From the NCBI GenBank assembly GCA_052116865.1, contig JBQKKG010000012.1, forward strand, positions 1 through 64,000: a stretch of 64,000 nt of DNA, in the 5' to 3' direction. Source of the DNA: CAUPWF01 sp963515125. Its GTDB lineage: Bacteria; Bacillota; Clostridia; Lachnospirales; Lachnospiraceae. The notes under the pieces are model-generated. The model did not search any database, had not been told where the DNA came from, and saw only the letters and a program-made list of their open reading frames with translations. Every line of letters begins with the position of its first letter. The stretch's first letter is position 1. The translations under genes and the position numbers were made by a program. Shown one piece after another: positions 1-7,587 of this stretch.

Positions 1-3
1 CAC

Positions 4-67
4 GTAAGACCACATCGTGCAAACGGTGGACTTACACCTTATGCTGCACGATGTCGTGCAGCGTAAG
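4..67. repeat. Two adjacent hairpins at the window start
   Basis: The first hairpin pairs GTAAGACCAC (4-13) with GTGGACTTAC (26-35), with one mismatch. The second pairs 38-51 with 54-67 around a 2-base loop, the core being GCTGCACGA/TCGTGCAGC, with a single T-G pair in 14. CGTAAG and the string TCGTGCA occur in both units, so the two hairpins look like diverged direct copies. They lie immediately upstream of a truncated AAA ATPase reading frame. No poly-T follows, so this is not a simple terminator. It may be the end of a small mobile element such as an IS200/IS605-type end or a MITE; that is inference. Confidence 0.6.
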
Positions 68-514
68 AAATTTTATACACTAGTGTTACAAAAATGCTTG
101 ACTAGGTCAATGCTTGATGAAATTGATTGTATCGCACAGGAACGGCAAAGCGGAAGTAGTGGATGTGATAAGGAAAGAAATAATACAACTATATCATTAT
201 TGCAGCAACTTGACCAAGTACAGAATGACACGATTATCATATCTGCAACAAATGCCCCACAGAGTATAGATCGTGCAGTTATGAGAAGATTCTCCCTACA
301 CCATGAATTAGAACCTTTGTATGCTGACGAATGTATAAAAATGGCTAAAAAGTTCTTAGAAACAGTTGATATGAGTTATTCAAGTAAAGACATGGAGAGT
401 GGCATTCGAAATCTTTGTGCAACTGATAAATTACGGCAAAGTAAAGTGATGAATTTTATTATCACACATATATCGGATGCAGTAATTAACAACAGAGACA
501 ATATAGTGTTTTAG
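17..514 (+). pseudogene. AAA+ ATPase, C-terminal part only (5' end broken or cut)
   Basis: From about position 110 the frame encodes the second half of an AAA+ ATPase: Walker B LDEIDCIAQER, sensor 1 in the string SATNAP, and an arginine-finger-like MRRF. No Walker A is present. The same frame is closed by a TAA at 5-7, and residues encoded at 17-110 do not resemble an AAA domain, so the N-terminal half is missing or displaced by the hairpin sequence. In phages such FtsH/ClpX-like ATPases sit among early genes. The repeated octamer ATGCTTGA at about 94-101 and 110-117 flanks the junction and could be a target duplication. A short functional gene from the GTG at 17 cannot be excluded. Confidence 0.55.
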
Positions 515-539
515 TTTGATAGATGTAGGAGGAATAGAT

Positions 540-695
540 ATGGAAATTAGTGTAGATGCAAAAGTATTCATAAAAGAACAGTTTGGAAATCTAACTAATC
601 AAGAAGACGTTTGTAGACTATATGCAGAGTATAGGATGTTTCTCGAAACACAGATGGAGTGCATGCTTAAAACTTTTACGGAAGAAGGTGAATAG
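540..695 (+). CDS. Small phage protein, 51 aa
   Basis: The ATG at 540 follows a good ribosome site (AGGAGG, 527-532). The 51-residue product begins MEISVDAKVFIKEQFGN and is mildly acidic, with no membrane segment. I do not recognise it. It lies in a gapless run of small same-strand genes typical of the early or middle region of Firmicutes siphophages, and the next gene starts 2 bases after its stop. Confidence 0.6.
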   Translation: MEISVDAKVFIKEQFGNLTNQEDVCRLYAEYRMFLETQMECMLKTFTEEGE

Positions 696-697
696 AT

Positions 698-907
698 ATG
701 ACATCAATATTAATTATATCCACATTAGCAATACTGGTTATAGCATTCATGACCTTACTGGCACTAGAGAAAAAGCGCAACAAGCATATTCGAGAGATAA
801 CAAAACCGTGTAAGGAGTACACAAGGGAGTTAAGGAAATCAAACGAGTTAATCAGAGAGCAATTAAGGCATTGCAACATCCGAAGTGCAAGAAAGGACGG
901 ACAATAG
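698..907 (+). CDS. Small membrane-anchored phage protein, 69 aa
   Basis: The first about 22 residues (MTSILIISTLAILVIAFMTL) form one hydrophobic segment. A strongly charged Lys/Arg/Glu-rich tail of about 45 residues follows and probably forms a cytoplasmic coiled coil. No family is recognised. It is packed between two other small phage genes. A function in lysis or membrane attachment cannot be decided from sequence. Confidence 0.6.
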   Translation: MTSILIISTLAILVIAFMTLLALEKKRNKHIREITKPCKEYTRELRKSNELIREQLRHCNIRSARKDGQ

Positions 908-908
908 C

Positions 909-1037
909 ATGGAATCAATCATAGGACTACTAGACGTTGCTATATGCGTAGATGGAGCAGTATTCGTTCTTGGAGTGGCAGTGTTGGAAATAGCGTGGTT
1001 TAGAAATAAGATTCGGGAGGTATGGAAGAATGAGTGA
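909..1037 (+). CDS. Small single-span membrane protein, 42 aa
   Basis: The ORF starts at ATG 909, directly after the preceding stop. Residues 3-31 are hydrophobic (IIGLLDVAICVDGAVFVLGV and onward), followed by a basic tail. Its 3' end overlaps the next gene by 8 bases (1030-1037), which suggests translational coupling. The family is unknown, and the ORF could be fortuitous although its position and overlap favour a real gene. Confidence 0.45.
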   Translation: MESIIGLLDVAICVDGAVFVLGVAVLEIAWFRNKIREVWKNE

Positions 1038-1395
1038 TACATTAATCAGACAGATAGATAGAAATATTGAAACACTTGAAATGCTTGAAAAAGAGTATTC
1101 AAAAAGAGCAAAACCAAGAGCTAGACTAATTTCTATTAGAAGCGCATTGAATAATGGAATAGTTGCATTAAAGCAAACAAAAGCGAAATATGAAAAATCA
1201 GACAAAGATTCACAAACCAACGCAGACAGAATAAGAAGTATGTCGGACGAAGAATTGGCAGGTTTCATAACAGAAATGGATGGATGCCTTGCAAAGACAT
1301 GCGTCGTGGATTGTAGTCATGAGCCGAATTGCTATGAATGCAAATCGATTACATTGAAATGGCTACAGTTAGAAAGCGAGGTACCACATGAGTAA
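1030..1395 (+). CDS. Phage protein with C-terminal Cys cluster, 121 aa
   Basis: The first about 60 residues are helical and highly charged. The C-terminal part contains RIRSMSDEELAGFITEM and then cysteines spaced as C-x4-C-x4-C-x4-C-x2-C before a WL end. This SMSDEELA plus Cys arrangement is a recurrent uncharacterised module in Clostridia phages and may bind zinc. A GGGAGG-type ribosome site (1016-1021) precedes the start. The function is unknown. Confidence 0.7.
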   Translation: MSDTLIRQIDRNIETLEMLEKEYSKRAKPRARLISIRSALNNGIVALKQTKAKYEKSDKDSQTNADRIRSMSDEELAGFITEMDGCLAKTCVVDCSHEPNCYECKSITLKWLQLESEVPHE

Positions 1396-1483
1396 AAGCA
1401 GAGCAAGTAAACTAAAAGGTTATCGTTCAGCAATAAAGGCGCAAAGGAACGATGTGTATAAGTTCAAGAAGAAAGAGAGGTAA
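1388..1483 (+). CDS. Very short basic peptide, 31 aa
   Basis: An ATG at 1388, overlapping the upstream stop, opens a 31-residue frame extremely rich in Lys/Arg (MSKSRASKLKGYRSAIKAQR at the start). It ends 3 bases before the next gene start. It could be a small nucleic-acid-binding peptide or simply a coupling ORF. Support is positional only. Confidence 0.4.
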   Translation: MSKSRASKLKGYRSAIKAQRNDVYKFKKKER

Positions 1484-1486
1484 ATC

Positions 1487-1735
1487 ATGACTGATGAACA
1501 ATTAAAAAAGGCAACAGATTTAAAAAACCAAATCGATGATATTAAAGGTGCTATCTTTAAATGCGAAAGAAATAGAGACATAAGGATTTTTAAAAAGAAA
1601 AGATTGTGTTTTACGGTTTCAGACTATATGCGTGAAATTGTATTATTCGATATGCCACAGAGTCTAAGACCGAAATTTATAGAGCTTCTAAAAAGCGAAT
1701 TAGAAGAACTAGAAAAACAACTAAGAGAGGTGTAA
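1487..1735 (+). CDS. Hypothetical phage protein, 82 aa
   Basis: It starts after GAGAGG (1478-1483). The product has a predicted N-terminal helix (residues 3-25), a short beta region around FTVSDYM and a C-terminal acidic/basic coiled coil (residues 60-82). I do not recognise the family. Same-strand tight packing supports a real gene. Confidence 0.6.
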   Translation: MTDEQLKKATDLKNQIDDIKGAIFKCERNRDIRIFKKKRLCFTVSDYMREIVLFDMPQSLRPKFIELLKSELEELEKQLREV

Positions 1736-1738
1736 ATC

Positions 1739-2221
1739 ATGGAGAGATTGACAATGGAAAGTGAAAAAGGTGGAGTAGCTTTAGCATTTGACTTAGATGT
1801 AGTTTGTAATAAATCGGAAATGCTAAAACTATTATGTGTGTTCAAAAAGTTAAAGCAGTATGAGGACACAGAACTAGAACCAGAAAAGCTAAAAGAGATA
1901 GACAAGCTGTATTTAGCAAAATGCGAGGAAGTGAATAGGCTAAAAGCAGAGCTGGGGCAGAGTTTGAAGTTGCCTTGCAATGTTGGAGATACGGTTTATG
2001 CATATTGTAGTGCATTTGGAATCTTAGAATATTATGTTGACGAAATTAATGTTTGTATTGAAACTACTGTGTTTTTATGTTCTGCGTATTCTGAACAATG
2101 CGGAGAATATCAAAGTGAGTGCCTAGATGAAATCGAACCATGTATAGCAGATTTTGGAAAAACTGTATTCCTAACACTAGAGGAAGCACAAGCCAAGTTG
2201 GAAGAGAGGAAGGGTGAGTAG
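1739..2221 (+). CDS. Hypothetical phage protein with VGDTVY and DFGKTVFLT modules, 160 aa
   Basis: It begins MERLTMESEKGG, has a helical middle (residues 40-75), then LPCNVGDTVYAY followed by a Cys-containing beta region and DFGKTVFLTLEEAQAKLEER at the end. This LPC-VGDTVY to FGKTVFLT-EEAE pattern is frequent in small genes of Firmicutes prophages. Its function is unknown. AAGAGAGGTG (1723-1732) supports the start. Confidence 0.7.
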   Translation: MERLTMESEKGGVALAFDLDVVCNKSEMLKLLCVFKKLKQYEDTELEPEKLKEIDKLYLAKCEEVNRLKAELGQSLKLPCNVGDTVYAYCSAFGILEYYVDEINVCIETTVFLCSAYSEQCGEYQSECLDEIEPCIADFGKTVFLTLEEAQAKLEERKGE

Positions 2222-2572
2222 ATGAAAGGAATTTTTGAAAAGTGGTATGTGTTGTTTATGATGATGAGAATTGCGCGACACAACAAAATGAGAATAAAGT
2301 TGGAAAAAAAATATAACTACTACTTTGATGGGAGTGGACAAGATACTTGTTCCATGACATTAGAAAAACATTACGAAAATGAAAACAAATTATATAGGTT
2401 GGATAAAGATAAAAATAAGTGTTTAGTAGCATCAAAACCTCAAAGGGATGATTTCGGGTTGTATGAGTATGTAGACCAACATCAGGGGTACTGCGAGGAT
2501 TATTATTTTGGAACTATTTACACAAAAACACCAATAAAGAATTTGTGGCTAAAGAGATACTATGATTGTTAG
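2222..2572 (+). CDS. Hypothetical phage protein, 116 aa
   Basis: It starts immediately after the preceding stop, with GGAAGAGAGG upstream. The N-terminus is basic, followed by an aromatic-rich segment (KYNYYFDG and YCEDYYFGTIYTK). No membrane helix or known motif is seen. It belongs to the early small-gene run of the prophage. Confidence 0.55.
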   Translation: MKGIFEKWYVLFMMMRIARHNKMRIKLEKKYNYYFDGSGQDTCSMTLEKHYENENKLYRLDKDKNKCLVASKPQRDDFGLYEYVDQHQGYCEDYYFGTIYTKTPIKNLWLKRYYDC

Positions 2573-2587
2573 CAGAAGGGAGCAGTA

Positions 2588-3070
2588 ATGAGTGAAAACT
2601 ATTTAGTAATCAATGGAAAGAAAAAAGAGTTAACACAGGAGCAGTTAGCGCAATTAGGAATTGAAGTAAAGAAAGAAAATCCATTTGATGTTAAGGATGG
2701 AGAAAGTGCTTATTATATTAATCCCAAAAGCGCAATAACAGAATGTATATTGTGGACACCTCTTGAGGTAGTAGAACTTCTCCCATGCAAAGATAAGCAA
2801 CTACTTGAAGAAAGAGCAAAGCAAGAAAGACTATCACGTTTGTTATGGAAGTTCGCAATTGAGAATGACGGTTATGTAAGTGGAGAAGAAAAGAAGGATG
2901 GGGAAGTGATGAAGTTTACTATACGTTTCGACTCAGAAGAAAATAAATATTTCGTTACTTCTTATGCAACAATGATATTTCATGGTTCAAATGTATTTAA
3001 ATCAAAAGAAATAGCACGACGTGCAATAGATGAAGTAATACTTCCATTTGAAAGAGGGGAGATAGAGTAA
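2588..3070 (+). CDS. Hypothetical phage protein, 160 aa
   Basis: The N-terminal region includes LTQEQLAQLGIEVK. The middle and C-terminal part is a small alpha/beta domain with YYINPKSA, aromatic strands (KYFVTSYATMIF) and a final helix with ARRAIDEVILPFERGEIE. AGAAGGGAG before the ATG is a good ribosome site. The ORF ends overlapping the next start by one base. The function is unknown. Confidence 0.6.
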   Translation: MSENYLVINGKKKELTQEQLAQLGIEVKKENPFDVKDGESAYYINPKSAITECILWTPLEVVELLPCKDKQLLEERAKQERLSRLLWKFAIENDGYVSGEEKKDGEVMKFTIRFDSEENKYFVTSYATMIFHGSNVFKSKEIARRAIDEVILPFERGEIE

Positions 3071-3258
3071 TGAGCACAGAAAAACTTAAACGAGACAAGC
3101 ACATAGCAGACATCAACCGTAGCATATCACAAGAGATAAAGCCAACGGAATCATCAATAAAAGCATATCGACACCAGCCATTCAAGGCGGACTTGCCAAG
3201 GATGGATGCTGGGGAGTATTTGAAGAGAGAGGGGTGCGAGATTGAGACGAATTCCTAA
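3070..3258 (+). CDS. Hypothetical phage protein, 62 aa
   Basis: The short hydrophilic product has a basic N-terminus and overlaps the next ORF by 17 bases. No motif is seen. It is retained because it continues the stop-start overlap chain of the early operon. Confidence 0.45.
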   Translation: MSTEKLKRDKHIADINRSISQEIKPTESSIKAYRHQPFKADLPRMDAGEYLKREGCEIETNS

Positions 3259-3538
3259 GAAGGAAATACATAAGCGAGGGTGTGAATATTGTACAGAAAG
3301 CATAGGTATTGGAAAGACTGGCGAACATTTCACAGAGCTAAAGGAGCAAAAGGCTAAAAATTTAGAAATGATAGAGAAGGGATATGAGGTGGACAGGCTA
3401 TCACATGGATGGTGTTGTAAACATGACAGATGTCCTTATACGGAACTTGATAATTTCAGCAGCTATGAAGAATATTTGAAAAGTAGCGGTGGTAATATAA
3501 GGGAAGTTATAAAAAGGCTAAGGGGTGATATTAAATGA
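3242..3538 (+). CDS. Cys-rich phage protein, likely zinc-binding, 98 aa
   Basis: The product begins RRIPKKEIHKRGCEYC and later has GWCCKHDRCPYTELD, giving a CxxC plus CC-x3-C arrangement that suggests a small zinc knuckle. The best start is TTG 3242, with AGAGGGGTG about 8 bases upstream. This RRIPKREIHKRGC-type protein recurs in Clostridia prophages. It could be a nucleic-acid-binding regulator, but the role is unknown. Confidence 0.65.
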   Translation: MRRIPKKEIHKRGCEYCTESIGIGKTGEHFTELKEQKAKNLEMIEKGYEVDRLSHGWCCKHDRCPYTELDNFSSYEEYLKSSGGNIREVIKRLRGDIK

Positions 3539-3717
3539 TGATAAAACCGCCAATTTTATGCAGAATAAAAAGAAGAATAACATCTGAAAGCCCAAGTTTG
3601 AAAATGGTTTGTGAGTTGGGTGTCAAAGGTAATCCGAAGAAATGTATCAATTGCAAATACAGTGTTGGATATAAAATATTTCATAGTTTTCAGCAAGGTC
3701 TTAAAGAGCGTACTTAG
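3535..3717 (+). CDS. Small Cys-containing phage protein, 60 aa
   Basis: This is the last gene before the first clear terminator in the prophage. It is basic, with CELGVKGNPKKCINCKYS forming a possible Cys4 site. It overlaps the upstream gene by 4 bases (ATGA type). No family is recognised. Confidence 0.55.
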   Translation: MMIKPPILCRIKRRITSESPSLKMVCELGVKGNPKKCINCKYSVGYKIFHSFQQGLKERT

Positions 3718-3731
3718 GTATGCTCTTTTTA
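3703..3731 (+). terminator. Rho-independent terminator ending the early operon
   Basis: AAAGAGCGTAC pairs with GTATGCTCTTT (one G-T pair) around a TTAG loop and is followed by a T run. It lies at the 3' end of the small-gene block, just before the promoter of the packaging genes. Confidence 0.8.
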
Positions 3732-3732
3732 C

Positions 3733-3761
3733 TTGCATTAATCATAAGTATTGCTTATAAT
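3733..3761 (+). promoter_or_regulatory. Late promoter P1 upstream of terminase, with dyad
   Basis: TTGCAT (3733-3738), a 17-base spacer and TATAAT (3756-3761) make a near-consensus sigma-A promoter. An inverted repeat ATAAG-N5-CTTAT covers the end of the spacer and the -10 box. The same arrangement recurs at 9582-9610, so both sites are likely controlled by one phage regulator. Confidence 0.75.
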
Positions 3762-3797
3762 ACATATAAGACACACTAATAAGTAAGAGGTGAGAAC

Positions 3798-4304
3798 ATG
3801 GCAAAAGGTAAATATGAATATTGGATTTCAGACGATGGTCGAAGAAGATTAGAAGCCTATGCCAGGGATGGGCTTACTGATAAGCAGATCGCTAATAATA
3901 TTGGGATTGCAGTATCTACTTTGAATAACTGGAAGAATGACCATGTGGAGATTTTGGAGTCCTTAAAAAGAGGAAAAGAAGTAGTTGATATAGAAGTAGA
4001 AAATGCACTACTGAAAAGGGCATTAGGATATAAATACAAAGAAACTACTAAGGAATTGTTTGTTGATAAAAATAATGGAACAGAAGAATTGAAAGTAACA
4101 AAGGTAGTTGAAAAAGAAGTTGTTCCGGATACGACAGCTCAGATATTTTGGTTGAAGAATCGCAAGCCGGAGGAATGGAGAGACAAACGACAAGTAGATG
4201 TTGATAACAAAAAAACAAATTCAGATATTATAAAAAATATGAAAGTATTAGCTGATCTAATTTTAAATCCGTTGGAAGACAGAGATATATCTGATTTTGA
4301 ATAG
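3798..4304 (+). CDS. terS: Terminase small subunit
   Basis: An N-terminal helix-turn-helix (about residues 15-45: LEAYARDGLTDKQIANNIGI then STLNNWKN) matches the DNA-recognition domain of phage small terminases. The central part (EVENALLKRALGYKYKET) and the tail with FWLKNRKPEEWRDK are typical of this family, which binds pac/cos DNA and recruits the large subunit. The length of 168 aa is usual. It is preceded by AAGAGGTGAG and promoter P1, and followed 14 bases later by the large terminase. Confidence 0.9.
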   Translation: MAKGKYEYWISDDGRRRLEAYARDGLTDKQIANNIGIAVSTLNNWKNDHVEILESLKRGKEVVDIEVENALLKRALGYKYKETTKELFVDKNNGTEELKVTKVVEKEVVPDTTAQIFWLKNRKPEEWRDKRQVDVDNKKTNSDIIKNMKVLADLILNPLEDRDISDFE

Positions 4305-4318
4305 GGAGTGTATGAAGA

Positions 4319-5647
4319 ATGAATAAGCCAGCACATTTTACAAATAGACAAATAAAATATATGTACAGAAGTTTTAATAGTTGGCTAAATGTAGCAGAAG
4401 GTGGAAAGCGTGGTGGGAAGAATGTTCTTGAAACATTTATTTTTTGTACACTGCTTGAAACTCACAAGAACAAAATACATTTAGTGGCTGGTGTTTCGGT
4501 TTCTACAGCAAGGTTAAACATATTAGATTGCGATGGTTACGGACTGTTAAATTATTTTGAAGGAAGATGCAGAGAAGGGAAGTATAACGATAGGGTATGC
4601 ACATATGTTCAGACGAAGACAGGAGAAAAGGTTGTCCTTGTATCTGGCGGTGGTAAAGATGGTGATGAGAAATTAATCAAAGGAAATACATATGGAATGG
4701 CATATGTAACAGAAGCAAATGAGTGCCATCCAAAGTTTTTAAAAGAAGTATTTGACCGTACACTCTCTAGTCATGATAGAAAGATATTCCATGATTTAAA
4801 CCCTAAGGAACCAGAACATTGGTATTACACGGACATACTTGATTTTCACGAAAAAAAACAAGAGGAATCAAGCGAATATGGCTATAATTATGGACATTTT
4901 ACAATTGCTGACAATATGAGTGTAACTAACGAAAAGTTGCGTGAGAATCTTAGAACTTACAAGAAAGGTACCGTTTGGTATCAGCGAGATATATTAGGTG
5001 AGAGAGCATTAGCGGAAGGTCTTATTTTTAGGTATTTTAATGAAAATAGAGAACAGTATTTATTTGATGATTCAGACATATTTTCTGTTGAAGGAGCACT
5101 AGAAGTAAGATTCAGCAAAATAATCATTGGCATTGACTTTGGTGGAAATGGTTCAAAAACAACATTTAATCTAACTGGATATATCAACGGATATAAGGAA
5201 CTTCGACTTCTAGAGGAAGATGGACTTCCAGTAAAACAAGAGATTGATGCAAAGAATATTTGTGATAAGTTTATAGAGTTTTATAAAATGGCAATAAAAA
5301 AATACGGTAGAGTTGATTGGATATTCCCGGATAGTGCAAGTACAACACTTATAAACTCAATAAGAAGTTCAGCAAAGGAAAATGGTTTACCATATAGAAA
5401 TATAAAAGGGTGTAGAAAAAATGAAGTATCAGAAAGGCCAAAGACAGTTGATCTGTTATTTAATACTGGAAGATTGAAATTGAATAATCGATGTGCAAAT
5501 ACCATAAGAGCAATATCAATTCTACGTTGGGACGAAAAGAAGCCAGACATACCGGAAGATAAAAACATTGGTAATTGTAATGACTGGTGGGATGCATTTT
5601 GCTATACATGGCTAGATTTTGTAGAATATATAGATTTGAATAGATAA
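4319..5647 (+). CDS. terL: Terminase large subunit
   Basis: This is the ATPase-nuclease motor that packages phage DNA into the prohead. The Walker A-like AEGGKRGGKN is at residues 26-35, the Walker B region GMAYVTEA at about 127-134, and the RNase H-like nuclease domain starts at IIIGIDFGG with Asp273, with a second acidic cluster at IFPDSAS. At 442 aa the length fits PBSX/SPP1-type large terminases. Gene order with the small terminase and portal confirms the assignment. Confidence 0.92.
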   Translation: MNKPAHFTNRQIKYMYRSFNSWLNVAEGGKRGGKNVLETFIFCTLLETHKNKIHLVAGVSVSTARLNILDCDGYGLLNYFEGRCREGKYNDRVCTYVQTKTGEKVVLVSGGGKDGDEKLIKGNTYGMAYVTEANECHPKFLKEVFDRTLSSHDRKIFHDLNPKEPEHWYYTDILDFHEKKQEESSEYGYNYGHFTIADNMSVTNEKLRENLRTYKKGTVWYQRDILGERALAEGLIFRYFNENREQYLFDDSDIFSVEGALEVRFSKIIIGIDFGGNGSKTTFNLTGYINGYKELRLLEEDGLPVKQEIDAKNICDKFIEFYKMAIKKYGRVDWIFPDSASTTLINSIRSSAKENGLPYRNIKGCRKNEVSERPKTVDLLFNTGRLKLNNRCANTIRAISILRWDEKKPDIPEDKNIGNCNDWWDAFCYTWLDFVEYIDLNR

Positions 5648-5658
5648 GGAGAAAAAGA

Positions 5659-6066
5659 ATGAGCGAACCAATTATGATATTCGAGAACGAGGATGAATTA
5701 AACAAATCATTAAAGGAATGGAAAAAGAGGTTGTTTCTAAATGATTGGAATATAAAAGCTTATCTGGCGCATGGTGAGGATATTGCTGGTCTAGCAGGAG
5801 AGAGTGAAGCGCAATGGGTAAACAGTTGCGGTGTTATTCGCATTAGATATGCAAATGAGATGCCAAATGACATGGTAGAAAAAATGCCACATGAGAAAAT
5901 ATTAGTACATGAGTTACTACATTTTAAGCTGATGAGTTTTACTTCTAGCGATATGGGTATAGAAGATGTCTTCTTTGACGAAAAGCAACATCAATTACTA
6001 GAGCAGATAGCAAAGTCACTAATCATGGCAAAGTACAATATAAAGTATAACTGGTTCTTCAATTAG
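5659..6066 (+). CDS. HExxH putative zinc metallopeptidase-like phage protein
   Basis: The 135-aa product contains VHELLHFKL, an HExxH zinc signature with His84, Glu85 and His88, in a helix after a beta-rich N-terminal half. Glu and His residues follow in the helix around EKQHQLLEQIAK and could supply the third ligand. Similar small HExxH proteins occur beside terminase genes in Firmicutes phages. Whether it cleaves a head protein or a host target is unknown. It sits between terL and portal, 11 and 12 bases from its neighbours. Confidence 0.7.
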   Translation: MSEPIMIFENEDELNKSLKEWKKRLFLNDWNIKAYLAHGEDIAGLAGESEAQWVNSCGVIRIRYANEMPNDMVEKMPHEKILVHELLHFKLMSFTSSDMGIEDVFFDEKQHQLLEQIAKSLIMAKYNIKYNWFFN

Positions 6067-6078
6067 AGGGGTGCAAAA

Positions 6079-7509
6079 ATGAACAGTTCAATAAAACAGT
6101 TTCTAGGAACTCTAGGATATGATGTGAATGAAAAGGCATATAAGGTTATCAAAGCATGTGATAGCTGGTATGCAAATAAAACAATAGCAGACTTTCATAA
6201 AAGAACAACTGTGCAAGGTGTAGTTTATGAACTAATGAAGTTAAACTTTGCTAAGCGAGTGTGTAGCGATGAAGCGAATCTTTGTGAAGTAGTAGAAATT
6301 AACAGTGGAGAATCAGAGGTACAGAATGAATTTGTTAATGGTGTACTTGATGATAATAAGTTCCAAACAATGTACAGAAGGCAACTAGAAAAGACAAGCG
6401 CAGATGGAACGGTGGCATGTTATGTAAGACTTGATAGAGCCATTGTTCTAAGCAACGGAACAATGACAGGTGGGGACATCAAACTAAACTACGTAGATGC
6501 AGAAGGATATATACCACTTACAGTAGTTAATGGAGAAATCATAGAAGCAGCATTTGCCGGATCAAGTCTTGTAAATGGGAAAATGGAAACTACCCTTGTA
6601 GTATTTACTCTTAGGGAAAGAGAAAGATATGAAAAGAAGGTTCTCACATACAAACGAATTGTTGAGAAAGTTTACTTTGCATCTACATATGTTTTTGATT
6701 CAAACGGAAAACAGATAGAGGAAAAAGCGATATTGGACATTGCCCTCGGACCAGTAAAGCCATTTGCGGTCATGCAAAATGCAGAAGTGAATAACTTAGA
6801 GGATATGCATGGATTTGGACTTCCAAAGTTATGGGAAGCAATACCAGTGTTAAAGATGCTAGACCTATGCTATAACGTTCTGTTTGGTGATTTAGATAAA
6901 GCAGACAAGTTATTGTTAGTGAATGAAGTAATATGTGGCTTTGATGAAAACGGTAAACCTATAACACCAAATGAGCAAGCGAAGAAGACATTTGTTCTTT
7001 TAGGTGAAAAACTTCCGGATAACAAGGATATTATACATGAGTATAATCCTAAAATCAGAATAGAAGAAATTACTAAAACATTTGAATTGCTTCTTTCCTT
7101 ACTCTCTATGATGTTTGGATTTGGATCCAAGAAATACACTTTTGAGAATGGGCAAATAAAAAGTGCCACGGAGTATATTGGAGAGCGTCAAGACAGCATG
7201 CAAGAGTTGAACAAGCAGAGAGAACAAGCAAAGCAATATATTCAAGATATTTGTAAGGCAATCATGTGGTTTGCAAATACATATCATGGTGAAAAGTTCG
7301 ACCTAGAATATGATGTTCTAGTAGATTTTGATGATAGTTACATAGAGGACAAGACCAGTAAGTTAGAATCCATGAGAGCAGATGCATTATCATTTGAATA
7401 TCCGATCATTCGTGTTTGGTATTTGATGGAAAAGTATAATCTTTCAGAGGATGAAGCAAAAGAAATTGTAAGTGCAACTATCGATGAACAAGACGAGATG
7501 CCCGACTAG
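6079..7509 (+). CDS. Phage portal protein
   Basis: At 476 aa it has the size and position of an SPP1 gp6-like portal, the dodecameric ring at the head vertex through which DNA enters. Supporting features are the order terminase-portal-minor head protein, a central segment with GFGLPKLWEAIPVLKMLDLC, the long C-terminal helix ERQDSMQELNKQREQAKQYI and the acidic C-terminus. GAGGGGTG precedes the ATG. Confidence 0.88.
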   Translation: MNSSIKQFLGTLGYDVNEKAYKVIKACDSWYANKTIADFHKRTTVQGVVYELMKLNFAKRVCSDEANLCEVVEINSGESEVQNEFVNGVLDDNKFQTMYRRQLEKTSADGTVACYVRLDRAIVLSNGTMTGGDIKLNYVDAEGYIPLTVVNGEIIEAAFAGSSLVNGKMETTLVVFTLRERERYEKKVLTYKRIVEKVYFASTYVFDSNGKQIEEKAILDIALGPVKPFAVMQNAEVNNLEDMHGFGLPKLWEAIPVLKMLDLCYNVLFGDLDKADKLLLVNEVICGFDENGKPITPNEQAKKTFVLLGEKLPDNKDIIHEYNPKIRIEEITKTFELLLSLLSMMFGFGSKKYTFENGQIKSATEYIGERQDSMQELNKQREQAKQYIQDICKAIMWFANTYHGEKFDLEYDVLVDFDDSYIEDKTSKLESMRADALSFEYPIIRVWYLMEKYNLSEDEAKEIVSATIDEQDEMPD

Positions 7510-7538
7510 GGCGATACTATATAAACCTCCTTTCATTA

Positions 7539-7564
7539 GAGCGTCACTTTGCTGGGTGGCGCTC
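7539..7564 (+). promoter_or_regulatory. Hairpin in the leader of the minor head protein gene
   Basis: GAGCGTCAC (7539-7547) pairs with GTGGCGCTC (7556-7564) with a single G-T. No T run follows, so it is probably not a terminator. It lies in a 78-base gap that is unusual in this otherwise tightly packed operon, about 23 bases before the start codon of the toxin-bearing minor head gene. It could limit read-through or translation, or act as an mRNA processing site. Confidence 0.5.
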
Positions 7565-7587
7565 AAACACTAATATGGGGTGAAATT

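Noticed and set aside
7549..7587. Upstream start of the minor head protein
   Set aside because: It would place the start within the leader hairpin and has no ribosome site; the ATG at 7588 has GGGGTG.
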